Part shown: positions 23,797 through 31,942 of the stretch, one piece after another | Layout: every line of letters begins with the position of its first letter | Position numbering within the stretch: position 1 is the stretch's first letter | Assembly (NCBI RefSeq): GCF_031451695.1 | Contig: NZ_JARWAM010000002.1 | Location: 372,001-436,000, forward strand | DNA length: 64,000 nucleotides | Source: Franzmannia qiaohouensis | Lineage (GTDB): Bacteria; Pseudomonadota; Gammaproteobacteria; Pseudomonadales; Halomonadaceae | Reading direction: 5' to 3' | Translations under genes and position numbers: made by a program | The notes under the pieces: model-generated | Seen by the model: the letters and a program-made list of their open reading frames with translations, nothing else | The model's database searches: none | Told to the model about the DNA's origin: nothing

Positions 23797-24759
23797 ATGA
23801 GTCACGCCTTCGTAGAAGTCCAGCAAGCCGCCAAGCGCTTCCCAGGCGCCAAGGGCGAGCCCGACCTGACGGTGTTCGAGAACGTCAGCTTCCAGCTCGA
23901 GAAAGGCGAGTTCGTCTGCATCATCGGCCACTCCGGCTGCGGCAAGTCGACGATCATGAACGCCCTGGCCGGCCTCGATCAGTTCAGCGACGGCGCCATG
24001 GTGATGGAGGGCAAGGAGATCGATGGCCCGGGCCTCGAGCGCGGCGTGGTGTTTCAGAACTACAGCCTGCTGCCGTGGCTGTCGGCGCTGGAGAACGTGC
24101 GTTTCGGCGTACGCGCCCGCTGGAAGGAGTGGAGCGACGCCAAGGTCACCGAGCATAGCCTCGCCTATCTCGAGATGGTCGGCCTCAAGGACGTGGTGGA
24201 CCGCAAGCCAGCGCAGCTCTCCGGCGGCATGCGCCAGCGAGTGAGTATCGCCCGCGCCTTCGCCACCAAGCCCAAGCTGCTGCTGCTCGACGAACCGTTC
24301 GGGGCGCTGGACGCCCTGACCCGTGGCGTCATCCAGGACGAGCTGATCAAGATCTGGAGCCAGGATCAGCAGACGGTGTTCATGATCACCCACGACGTCG
24401 ACGAGGCGATCCTGCTCGCCGATCGTATCTTCCTGATGACCAACGGCCCTGAGGCGCGTATCGCCGAGGCCGTCGAGATCGACCTGCCGCGGCCGCGCCA
24501 GCGCGGCGAGATCGTCAAGCATCCGCACTTCTACACCATCCGCAACTACCTGGTCGATTTCCTGGTGAACCGCTCCGGCGAGCTGCGCACCGCCGATCTC
24601 GACCAGCGCGGATTGCGCTACCCCGAATCGGTCAACCCGGTCGAGCACGCCTCGTCCGCGGCCGACAGCCCCTCGGCATCCGGCGGCCGCGCCGCGGATG
24701 CCGACAATACCCACGACACCCTGGTCAGCTTCACTCCCAAGGAGACGCATCATGGATAA
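23797..24759 (+). CDS. Cyanate ABC transporter ATP-binding protein (NrtD/CynD type)
   Basis: A 320-residue ATPase with Walker A GHSGCGKST, Q-loop VFQNYSLLPW, signature LSGGMRQR, Walker B LLLLDEPFGALD and switch His (MITHDVDEA). About 60 residues beyond the usual end form a polar C-terminal extension. The start at 23797 follows GAGGAGAGAGAC; upstream in-frame codons belong to the permease region. Its stop overlaps the start of cynS by eight bases, tying uptake to breakdown. Confidence 0.9.
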   Translation: MSHAFVEVQQAAKRFPGAKGEPDLTVFENVSFQLEKGEFVCIIGHSGCGKSTIMNALAGLDQFSDGAMVMEGKEIDGPGLERGVVFQNYSLLPWLSALENVRFGVRARWKEWSDAKVTEHSLAYLEMVGLKDVVDRKPAQLSGGMRQRVSIARAFATKPKLLLLDEPFGALDALTRGVIQDELIKIWSQDQQTVFMITHDVDEAILLADRIFLMTNGPEARIAEAVEIDLPRPRQRGEIVKHPHFYTIRNYLVDFLVNRSGELRTADLDQRGLRYPESVNPVEHASSAADSPSASGGRAADADNTHDTLVSFTPKETHHG

Positions 24760-25192
24760 GCTCGAAATGCGCCACACCCTGCTCGCCGCCAAGGCGCGCA
24801 AACAGCTCAGCTGGGACGCGATCGGCAGCGCCGTCGGCATGTCGCCGGTGTGGGTCGCCTCGGCCTGCTACGGCATGAACAGTGCCAGCCACGAGGTGGC
24901 CCACAAGCTGTGCGACGTGCTCGGCGTCGACAGCGAGGCGGCCGACGCGCTCAAGGCCTTCCCCACCAAGGCCTGGGACGAAGCGATCCCCCAGGATCCC
25001 TTCGTCTATCGCCTCTACGAAGTGGTGGGCGTCTACGGCGAAACGCTCAAGGACGTGGTCCAGGAGAAGTTCGGCGACGGCATCATGAGCGCCATCGACT
25101 TCACCATGGAGGTCGACAAGGTCGAGGATCCCAAGGGCGACCGGGTGCTGCTGACCCTGAGCGGCAAGTTCCTGCCATATAAATCTTGGTAA
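24752..25192 (+). CDS. cynS: Cyanate hydratase (cyanase)
   Basis: A 146-residue cyanase that converts cyanate and bicarbonate to CO2 and carbamate, which decays to ammonia and CO2. The N-terminal helical domain (WDAIGSAVGMSPVWVASACY) and the conserved C-terminal active-site domain are complete. The catalytic Arg and Glu are in VYRLYEVVG and the Ser in IMSAIDFTMEVDK. Length equals the normal family size. It is the last gene of the operon. No carbonic anhydrase gene (cynT) accompanies it, so bicarbonate must come from elsewhere. Confidence 0.97.
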   Translation: MDKLEMRHTLLAAKARKQLSWDAIGSAVGMSPVWVASACYGMNSASHEVAHKLCDVLGVDSEAADALKAFPTKAWDEAIPQDPFVYRLYEVVGVYGETLKDVVQEKFGDGIMSAIDFTMEVDKVEDPKGDRVLLTLSGKFLPYKSW

Positions 25193-25196
25193 ACAG

Positions 25197-26042
25197 CTAG
25201 TCCTGGTAGGACTCGACCCGCGCCACCGCCCGCTCGACCCCGCCGCGATAGCCACCACCGAACAGCAGCAGGTGGTTGAGCAGCGGATAGAGCTGGAACA
25301 GCGCCTCGCGCCTCGGCCAGTCGGCCGGGGCGTCGCCGTTCCAGTAGGCCTCGAAGAAGGCCTCCCCGGGAGCGCCGAACAGCGTCAGCATGGCCAGGTC
25401 GACCTCCGGGTAGTGGCGATACACCGCCGGATCGATCAGCGCCGGCCCGCGCGGGGTATACAGCACGTTGCCGCTCCACAGGTCGCCGTGCAGCAGGCTC
25501 GCCGGGGCATCCGGCAGCCAGCTCTCCAGGCCTTCGGCCAGGGTCTCGAGGCGCCGGCGCAGGCCGGCGTCCAGCAGGCCGCGCTCATGGCAGGCGGCGG
25601 CCAGCGGTAGCAGGCGCCGCTGGCGCTGAAACGCCCGCCCGTCGCTCAACGGCGCGTTGGGCTGAGGGGTCAGCCCGCAGGCGTTGTCCCGCGGCCAGCC
25701 GTGTTCGGCTGCGCTGTGCGCATGCAGTGCCCTCAGCCCCTGGCCAAGCACCAAGGCATCCCCCGCCTCACGCCGCGAGGCGTGCAGCGCCTCCATCACC
25801 AGCCACTCGCCCGCCTGACCCAGCACCTCGGGCACCACCAGGCCGCTATCGGCGGCGCGCAGCGCCTCGAGGCCATCGGCCTCGCCGGCCAGCCGCTGGC
25901 TATCGTCACGCTTGACCACCACCGCGCCCTGGTCGGTATCGAGCCAGTAGACGGCGGCGATGTCGCCCCCCGTCATGGCGCGAAGCTCGCCCCGCGGCGT
26001 CAGCGCCAGCGACGCCAGCAGCTCCCCAAGCGTTGCCTCCAT
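25197..26042 (-). CDS. Fructosamine kinase-family protein
   Basis: A 281-residue protein of the fructosamine/ketosamine kinase family (YniA type). The phosphotransferase loop LLHGDLWSGNVL and the metal-binding segment LIDPAVYRHYPEVDLAM are clear. The N-terminal lobe has the ATP-binding Lys in GAVVVKRD. Such kinases phosphorylate glycated amines or Amadori products so that the sugar detaches. The start at 26042 follows GGGAGG; an upstream extension lacks support. It converges on cynS with four bases between stops. Confidence 0.87.
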   Translation of the reverse strand: MEATLGELLASLALTPRGELRAMTGGDIAAVYWLDTDQGAVVVKRDDSQRLAGEADGLEALRAADSGLVVPEVLGQAGEWLVMEALHASRREAGDALVLGQGLRALHAHSAAEHGWPRDNACGLTPQPNAPLSDGRAFQRQRRLLPLAAACHERGLLDAGLRRRLETLAEGLESWLPDAPASLLHGDLWSGNVLYTPRGPALIDPAVYRHYPEVDLAMLTLFGAPGEAFFEAYWNGDAPADWPRREALFQLYPLLNHLLLFGGGYRGGVERAVARVESYQD

Positions 26043-26157
26043 GATGCCCTCCCCTGATGGTGTCGGCTGATCCCATCCTGCCATGACCGCCCCCCCGGCT
26101 GGCAAAGCGCCCACGGCTATGGCACAAGGGCGCAATACATCCGAGAGGAGCGATAGC

Positions 26158-26469
26158 ATGTACAAACTGGCTTTCTTCGTCCCGCTGGACGCCGCCGAGA
26201 CGGTCAAGGAGGCGGTGTTCGAGACCGGCGCCGGGCGCATCGGCGACTACGAGGCGTGCTGTTTCGAGACCCTCGGCCGCGGCCAGTTCAGGCCGTTGGA
26301 CGGCGCCGACCCGCATATCGGCGCGGTCGGCGAGCTGGAGCATGTCGAGGAGCTCAAGGTCGAGCTGGTCTGCGAGGACGGCGTCATTCAGGCCGCCGTG
26401 GCCGCCCTCAAGCTGGCCCACCCCTACGAGGAGCCGGCCTACGATGTGTGGCGGCTGGAGGAGCTGTAA
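26158..26469 (+). CDS. YqfO/NIF3-insert-like protein
   Basis: A 103-residue protein matching the CutA/PII-like ferredoxin fold inserted in NIF3-family proteins and also found alone as YqfO. Motifs are YKLAFFVP, VFETGAGRIGDYEACCF, GRGQFRPL and AALKLAHPYEEPAYDVW. It lacks the flanking NIF3 metal sites, so a binding or regulatory role is more likely than catalysis. The start follows GAGAGGAG. It is a single gene converging on the transaldolase gene. Confidence 0.82.
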   Translation: MYKLAFFVPLDAAETVKEAVFETGAGRIGDYEACCFETLGRGQFRPLDGADPHIGAVGELEHVEELKVELVCEDGVIQAAVAALKLAHPYEEPAYDVWRLEEL

Positions 26470-26473
26470 CGCG

Positions 26474-27436
26474 TCAGCCCAGGCGCTCGTCGATCAGCGC
26501 CTCGAGGGCGGCCTGGTCGTCATGGAAGCGGCGAATCCCGTCGGCTAGCTTGTCGTTGGCCATGGCGTCCTGGTTGTGGCCCCAGCGGAACGCCGCCTCA
26601 TCGAGAGGTGGCGTCGGTACGGCGTCAGCAGCGGCTTGCATGGCGATCTTGGGCGTCACCTCGCCGTCGCTCGCCGCCAGCTCTTCGAGCAGCGCCGGCG
26701 AGATGGTAAGCCGCGGGCAGCCGGCCAGCGCCAGCACCTGGCCGGTGGTGCGAAAGCTGGCGCCCATCACCACCGTCTCATAGCCGCCGGGATTGGCCCG
26801 CTCACATACGCCACGCACGAACTGCACGCCGGGATCCTCGTCGGGCGCATAGTCGCGGCCGGTCTCCTTCTTGTACCAGTCGGTGACACGCCCGACGAAG
26901 GGCGAGATCAGAAACACCCCGGCATCAAAACAGGCCTGGGCCTGGGCCTCGCTGAACAGCAGCGTCAGGTTGCACTGGATGCCCTCGCGCTCCAGCACTT
27001 CGGCGGCGCGAATGCCCTCCCAGGTCGAGGCCAGCTTGATCAGCACCCGCTCCGGCCCCACGCCGTGGCGGCCATATAGCTCGATCAGCTCATGCGCCTT
27101 GCGGATGCTGGCCTGGGTATCGAAGGAGAGGCGTGCCGCCACCTCGGTGGAGACGCGACCCGGCACCAGACGGCTGATCTCGCTGCCGATCGCCACCGCC
27201 AGCCGATCCACGGCGTGGGCCAGGCGCGTGTCGCGATCCACGCCCTCCGACTTGACCGCCGCCAGCTCGGCGTCGATCAGCTCCTGATAGCCGGGCAGCG
27301 CGAAGGCCTTGAGCAGCAGCGAGGGATTGGTGGTGGCATCCTGCGGCTGGTAGCGGCGGATCGCCTCGAGATCGCCGGTGTCGGCGACCACCAGCGAATG
27401 GCGCCTGAGCTGGTCGAGTTGGCTAGTGGACGTCAT
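26474..27436 (-). CDS. tal: Transaldolase
   Basis: A 320-residue transaldolase of the TalB subtype. The catalytic Asp lies in VVADTGDLEAI, the Glu in VSTEVAARLSFD and the Schiff-base Lys in VLIKLASTWEG. FRTTGQV and CPRLTISPALLEEL complete the barrel. It moves dihydroxyacetone units between sedoheptulose 7-phosphate and glyceraldehyde 3-phosphate. Here it is the last gene of the polyol operon, 44 bases after xylB, where it would help process xylulose 5-phosphate. The ATG at 27436 is the natural family start. Confidence 0.96.
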   Translation of the reverse strand: MTSTSQLDQLRRHSLVVADTGDLEAIRRYQPQDATTNPSLLLKAFALPGYQELIDAELAAVKSEGVDRDTRLAHAVDRLAVAIGSEISRLVPGRVSTEVAARLSFDTQASIRKAHELIELYGRHGVGPERVLIKLASTWEGIRAAEVLEREGIQCNLTLLFSEAQAQACFDAGVFLISPFVGRVTDWYKKETGRDYAPDEDPGVQFVRGVCERANPGGYETVVMGASFRTTGQVLALAGCPRLTISPALLEELAASDGEVTPKIAMQAAADAVPTPPLDEAAFRWGHNQDAMANDKLADGIRRFHDDQAALEALIDERLG

Positions 27437-27480
27437 GTAATAGCGCTCCTGGTAAAATGAGTAACGAAGGTGACGGCGGG

Positions 27481-28974
27481 TCAAGGCGCCAGGGCGTGGC
27501 GCTCGGCCAGTGCCCGGTGGTAGCGGGCGTAGACCTCGCGATAGGCCGCCACCGCACCCGGCTCGGGCTCGGCCAGCGAGCCGGCATCGAGATGCACCAG
27601 CCGGGCGCACAGCGCCTCCAGCGTTACACCGTGGGCATGCTGATGACACCAGGCGGCCTGCAGTGCGGCACCCAGCGCCGCGGCATCGGTGACCTCGGGG
27701 CAGATGACCGGTGTCGCGGTAACGTCGGCGACCATCTGTCGCCATACCGGACTCTTGGCCCCGCCGCCGATCAGGCGAATCTGGCTGGCCCCCTCGGCCA
27801 GCGAGCCGAACAGGTCCAGGCCGTAGCGCAAGCCGAAGGTTGCCCCCTCCATCACCGCGCGGCACAGGTTGGCCTGGGTGACGTTGACACCGTTCAGGCC
27901 GAGAAAACTCGCCGTGGCCTCGGGCAGCATCGGCACCCGCTCGCCGTTGAAGAACGGCAGCACAGTCACGCCCTCGGCGCCTACCGGGGCGCTGGCGATA
28001 CGCTCGCCGAAGGTGGCGAGGTCGAGGCCGAACAGCTCGCGCACCCGGGTGGTGGCCGAGGTTACGTTCATGGTGCAGATCAGCGGCAGCCAGCCGCCGG
28101 TGCTCGAACAGAAGTTGGCAACCATGGCACTGTCGGCGATCACCGGCGCCGGCGAGTAGGCGCACAGCGTACCCGAAGTTCCCAAGCTCATGGTCATCAG
28201 CCCCGGGGTGATATTACCGGTACCGATGGCGCCGAGCATATTGTCGCCGCCGCCGCTCGATACCAGCACCTCCGGCGATAAGCCGAGCTCGCGCGCCAGC
28301 GCCGGGCGCAGCGTGCCGGCCGGCTCGCTGGCCTCGATGATGCGCGGCAGCACCCGCGCGGGGTCGAGCTCGGGGGCAATGGCGGCGAACACATCCTCGC
28401 GCCAGGTGCGCGCCCGGGTGTCGAAGTAGCCGGTGCCCGAGGCATCGCCGGCCTCGGTGACGCGCTCGCCGGTGAGCCAGAAGTTGAGGTAGTCGTGGGG
28501 CAGCAGCAGGCTTTCGATGCGTCGATAGGCCTGCGGCTCGCGCTCGCGCAGCCAGGCCAGCTTGGAGGCGGTGTAGCCGGTCTGCAGCACCAGGCCGAGC
28601 TTGTCGAGGCAGCCGGCTTCGCCGCCCAGCTGTTCGACCAGGGCGGCATTGTGCGCGGCGGTCTCGGTATCGCACCACAGCTTGGCCGGATAGACCGGTT
28701 CGCCGCTGCCATCCAACGCCACCAGCCCGTGCTGCTGGCCGGAGACGCCAATGGCGCGTATCGCCAGCGGGTCGATGGCCGCCAGGCCCAGCGCCTCGCC
28801 GAGGGCGCCGCGCAGCGCCGTGACCCATTCGCCGGGGTCCTGCTCGCGGCGGCCGTGGTCGCCCTCGATCAGCGAATGGGGCCGGCTGGCCTCGGCGAGA
28901 ATCGCTCCACGTTCGACGTCGACCACCACCACCTTGGTGCTCTGGGTTCCGCAATCCACCCCGATATACATCAT
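27481..28974 (-). CDS. xylB: Xylulokinase
   Basis: A 497-residue FGGY kinase that phosphorylates D-xylulose to D-xylulose 5-phosphate. The N-terminal nucleotide-binding motif (IGVDCGTQSTKVVVVD), the substrate-recognition segment GVSGQQHGLVALD, the catalytic Asp (SSGGGDNMLGAIG) and the C-terminal GGGAKSPVWRQMVADV are all present. Its start overlaps the stop of the mannitol dehydrogenase gene, so it is part of the same operon. It would take xylulose made from D-arabitol by that dehydrogenase. Confidence 0.93.
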   Translation of the reverse strand: MMYIGVDCGTQSTKVVVVDVERGAILAEASRPHSLIEGDHGRREQDPGEWVTALRGALGEALGLAAIDPLAIRAIGVSGQQHGLVALDGSGEPVYPAKLWCDTETAAHNAALVEQLGGEAGCLDKLGLVLQTGYTASKLAWLREREPQAYRRIESLLLPHDYLNFWLTGERVTEAGDASGTGYFDTRARTWREDVFAAIAPELDPARVLPRIIEASEPAGTLRPALARELGLSPEVLVSSGGGDNMLGAIGTGNITPGLMTMSLGTSGTLCAYSPAPVIADSAMVANFCSSTGGWLPLICTMNVTSATTRVRELFGLDLATFGERIASAPVGAEGVTVLPFFNGERVPMLPEATASFLGLNGVNVTQANLCRAVMEGATFGLRYGLDLFGSLAEGASQIRLIGGGAKSPVWRQMVADVTATPVICPEVTDAAALGAALQAAWCHQHAHGVTLEALCARLVHLDAGSLAEPEPGAVAAYREVYARYHRALAERHALAP

Positions 28975-30458
28975 GCCGTCCCTTTCGACTGAATCAGTGT
29001 CTCGAGGGTAGCGCGTGCGCCGCGTTCTTGCAGCGAGGCAAGCGTTGCCAGATACGCCTCACGGAAGCGCGGCTGCTCGGCGAGGTCGCCGAACAGCTCG
29101 GCATTCTCGATAAAGGCGGTCGGCTGCTCGCGGTTACGCTGCGCCAAGGCCATCAATGACTCCTTGAGGCGATCCACCACCTCGATCAGCTGGCCCTCTT
29201 CATCGACGCCCTCGGCGTAGCGCGCCCAGCTCGCCACCACCGCCGCGCTGAGGCGGATCTCGCCGCCGCGGGCGAGCTGTTCGCGGATCACCGGGACCAG
29301 CCACTTGGGAATCCGGTCGGAGCTCTCCGCGCACAGCCGCGCCAGGGTGTCCTTGATCTGCGGATTGGCGAAGCGCTCGATCAGCGTCAGGCGATACTGC
29401 TCGAGGTCGACGCCGGGCACGGCAGCCAGGGTCGGACTGCCCTCCTCGCGCATGTAGGTGAGCAGGAAATCGACGAACAGCGGATCCTGGCACACCTCGT
29501 GGGCGTAGCGGTAGCCGGCCAGGTAGCCGAAATAGCACAGCGCCTGGTGGCTGGCATTGAGCAGCCGCAGCTTCATCAGCTCGTAGGGCTCGACGTCCTC
29601 GACCACCTGCACCCCGGCCTTCTCGAAGGCCGGCCGCCCGGCGCCGAAGTGATCCTCCAGCACCCACTGGGTGAAAGGCTCGCAGACCACCGGCCAGGCA
29701 TCGCTGACACCGAAGCGGGCGGCCAGCTCGTCGATGTCGGCCTGTGCGGTCACCGGAGTGATGCGGTCTACCATCGAGTTGGGGAACGCCACCTCGGCGG
29801 CCAGCCACTCGCCCAGTTCAGCGTCCCGAGCCCGGGCATAGGCGCTGAACATGTGCTTGGCGACATCGCCATTGGCCTGAATATTGTCGCAGGACATCAC
29901 CGTGAACGGGGCGATGCCCCGGGCACGACGCCGCACCAGCGCTTCCACCACCAGGCCAAAGGTCGTGCTCGGCCGGCTCGGCTCGGCGAGGTCGGCACGC
30001 ACCTGGGGGTTGTCGAGGTCGAACTCGCCGCTCACCGGGTGGAAGTTGTAGCCGCCCTCGGTGACGGTCAGCGAGACGATGCGGATCGCCGGGTCGGCCA
30101 TGCGCTCGATCACCGCCTCGGGGTCGTCCGGCGCGAACAGGTAGTCGATCATGCTGCCGATGACCTGCGGCTCGTAGCGGCCGTTGGGATGCTTGACCAC
30201 CAGGGTATAGAGGTAATCCTGGGCCGCCAGTGCCTGCTGCATGCGCTTGTCGCCAGGCATCACCCCGACCCCGACGATGCCCCAGTCGAAGGCCTCGCCC
30301 TGGTTCATCAGGACATCCAGGTACATGGCCTGGTGGGCGCGATGGAAGCCCCCCACGCCGATATGCACGATCCCCGCCGTGACGGCACCGCGGGCGTAGC
30401 ACGGGCGAGCCACCTCGGCGGGCAGGCTGGGCAGCGTAGTGGTGTCGAGGGGTGTCAT
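28971..30458 (-). CDS. mtlK: Mannitol 2-dehydrogenase-type long-chain polyol dehydrogenase
   Basis: A 495-residue polyol-specific long-chain dehydrogenase. The nucleotide site is near VHIGVGGFHRAHQAMYLD. The family catalytic motif K-x5-N-x2-H is seen in ELMKLRLLNASHQAL, and DRITP is conserved. Such enzymes oxidise D-mannitol to D-fructose and often D-arabitol to D-xylulose or sorbitol to fructose. The presence of xylB and tal immediately downstream supports an arabitol/mannitol role. The start at 30458 follows GGAGA; an earlier in-frame start at 30476 lacks a ribosome-binding site. Confidence 0.92.
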   Translation of the reverse strand: MTPLDTTTLPSLPAEVARPCYARGAVTAGIVHIGVGGFHRAHQAMYLDVLMNQGEAFDWGIVGVGVMPGDKRMQQALAAQDYLYTLVVKHPNGRYEPQVIGSMIDYLFAPDDPEAVIERMADPAIRIVSLTVTEGGYNFHPVSGEFDLDNPQVRADLAEPSRPSTTFGLVVEALVRRRARGIAPFTVMSCDNIQANGDVAKHMFSAYARARDAELGEWLAAEVAFPNSMVDRITPVTAQADIDELAARFGVSDAWPVVCEPFTQWVLEDHFGAGRPAFEKAGVQVVEDVEPYELMKLRLLNASHQALCYFGYLAGYRYAHEVCQDPLFVDFLLTYMREEGSPTLAAVPGVDLEQYRLTLIERFANPQIKDTLARLCAESSDRIPKWLVPVIREQLARGGEIRLSAAVVASWARYAEGVDEEGQLIEVVDRLKESLMALAQRNREQPTAFIENAELFGDLAEQPRFREAYLATLASLQERGARATLETLIQSKGTA

Positions 30459-30503
30459 GGCGTGTCTCCAGTGCAAGAGTGTTCGGCCCGCCAGGGCCCG
30501 GCG

Positions 30504-31124
30504 TCAGCGCCAGACCAGGTCGGGGGTTCGCGAATGCCGCTTGACCAGCCGGGCATTCAGCATGTCCTTGTTGCGCGCCTTGTCGAGAGCGGCCTCAGGG
30601 TCCTGGCCCATGCCCCGCCAGCGCTCCACCAGGCGTCGTTCGAGCTCGTCGTCGTCGACCTCGAGCATCACACTGAGGTCGAACAGCGGCGCCAGATCGC
30701 ACCACGGCGCCTGGTCGAGCAGCAGGTAGTTGCCCTCGACCAGGATGATGCGGTGCCCCAGCGCGACGATGCGCCCGCCGGCCCGGGCCAGGTCGAGGGG
30801 GCGGTCGAAGACCGGTACCGCGACCGCTGCGTCGGCGCGACGAATGCGCAGCAGGTCGGCATGCAGGCCAGCGACGTCGAAGGTGTGCGGCGCGCCCTTG
30901 AACGGGACCTGCTCGGCGCCCAGCACCGCGTTGTCGAAGTGGTAGCCATCCATCGGCACCACCACCACCTGGCCGGGCAGCTCGGCATCAATGGCCTGCC
31001 ACAGCTGCTCCGACAGCGTCGACTTGCCGGCCCCCGGCGGGCCGGCCAGGGCGACCACGAAGCGCTCGGCATCCGCCGCGGCGGCGATGATGCGCTGGAC
31101 AATGGCATGCAGTTCTTGGCTCAC
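30504..31124 (-). CDS. P-loop sugar/nucleoside kinase (FrcK/PRK-like)
   Basis: A 206-residue P-loop kinase of the uridine kinase/phosphoribulokinase group: Walker A ALAGPPGAGKSTLSEQL, then VVPMDGYHFDN and IILVEGNYLLLD. Similar proteins occur in sugar operons of rhizobia (FrcK) and are thought to phosphorylate a sugar or nucleoside; the substrate here may be fructose made from mannitol or sorbitol. The GTG at 31124 is preferred because AAGGAG lies nine bases before it. It sits between an SDR gene and the mannitol dehydrogenase gene of the polyol operon. Confidence 0.75.
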   Translation of the reverse strand: MSQELHAIVQRIIAAAADAERFVVALAGPPGAGKSTLSEQLWQAIDAELPGQVVVVPMDGYHFDNAVLGAEQVPFKGAPHTFDVAGLHADLLRIRRADAAVAVPVFDRPLDLARAGGRIVALGHRIILVEGNYLLLDQAPWCDLAPLFDLSVMLEVDDDELERRLVERWRGMGQDPEAALDKARNKDMLNARLVKRHSRTPDLVWR

Positions 31125-31169
31125 GTGGAGCTCTCCTTTGCGAATCAACGAAGGCCCATGATGCCGCGC

Positions 31170-31919
31170 CTAGATCGCCGTGTAACCGCCGTCGATACGC
31201 AGATCGGCGCCGTTGACCATGGCCGCCTCGCTCGCCGCCAGATACATCACGGCGGCGGCGATCTCCTCCGGTTGGGCGAAACGCCGGGTGGGGATCAGCG
31301 CCTTCATGCGCTCGCCCTTCTCTCCCGCCCAGCCGTAGCGGCCCAGCTCGGTCTCGACCACGGTGGGCGACACCGCGTTGACGGTGATCCCCCGCGGCCC
31401 CCACTCCAGCGCCAGGGTGCGGGTCAGGCCCAGCACCCCGGCCTTGCTGGTGCAGTAGGCCAGGTGGCCGTCGAGGCCGACACTGGCGGCCTGGGAGGCC
31501 AGGTTGACGATGCGTCCTGCGCCGCGCGCCAGCATGGCCTTGCCGACCTCGCGGCAGAACAGAAAGACACCGCGCAGATTGACCGCCTGGGTCTGGTCCC
31601 AGAGCTCGCTGGACATCGCCTCGGCGGCATCCAGCGGGCCGATACCGGCGTTGTTGACCAGCACGTCGATACCGCCGAAATGCCGGCAGGCCTCGGCCAC
31701 GCTGGCCATGACGGCGGCTTCATCGGCCACGTCGTGCACTGCAACCAGCGCCTCGCCGGGCAGCGCGGCGGCCAGTTGATGCAGCGACTCACTGCGGTCC
31801 ACCAGCACCAGCCGCGCGCCGCTGGCGGCGAAGCGTTCGGCAAGCGTCTTGCCGATGCCGTTGGCGGCACCGGTGATCAGCACCACCTGGCCCGCGAAAT
31901 CGAACTGCAGATTGCCCAT
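31170..31919 (-). CDS. SDR-family polyol dehydrogenase
   Basis: A 249-residue classical short-chain dehydrogenase with NAD(P) motif TGAANGIG, NNAG and active-site YCTSK; Asp after the second strand (VLVDRSES) suggests NAD. It resembles enzymes of the GolD/tetritol-pentitol type (NAVSPTVVETELGRYGW). Its place in the operon implies oxidation of a sugar alcohol to a ketose. The exact polyol cannot be set from sequence. Confidence 0.82.
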   Translation of the reverse strand: MGNLQFDFAGQVVLITGAANGIGKTLAERFAASGARLVLVDRSESLHQLAAALPGEALVAVHDVADEAAVMASVAEACRHFGGIDVLVNNAGIGPLDAAEAMSSELWDQTQAVNLRGVFLFCREVGKAMLARGAGRIVNLASQAASVGLDGHLAYCTSKAGVLGLTRTLALEWGPRGITVNAVSPTVVETELGRYGWAGEKGERMKALIPTRRFAQPEEIAAAVMYLAASEAAMVNGADLRIDGGYTAI

Positions 31920-31942
31920 CGGTTCTCTCCTGAAAGGCGGGG

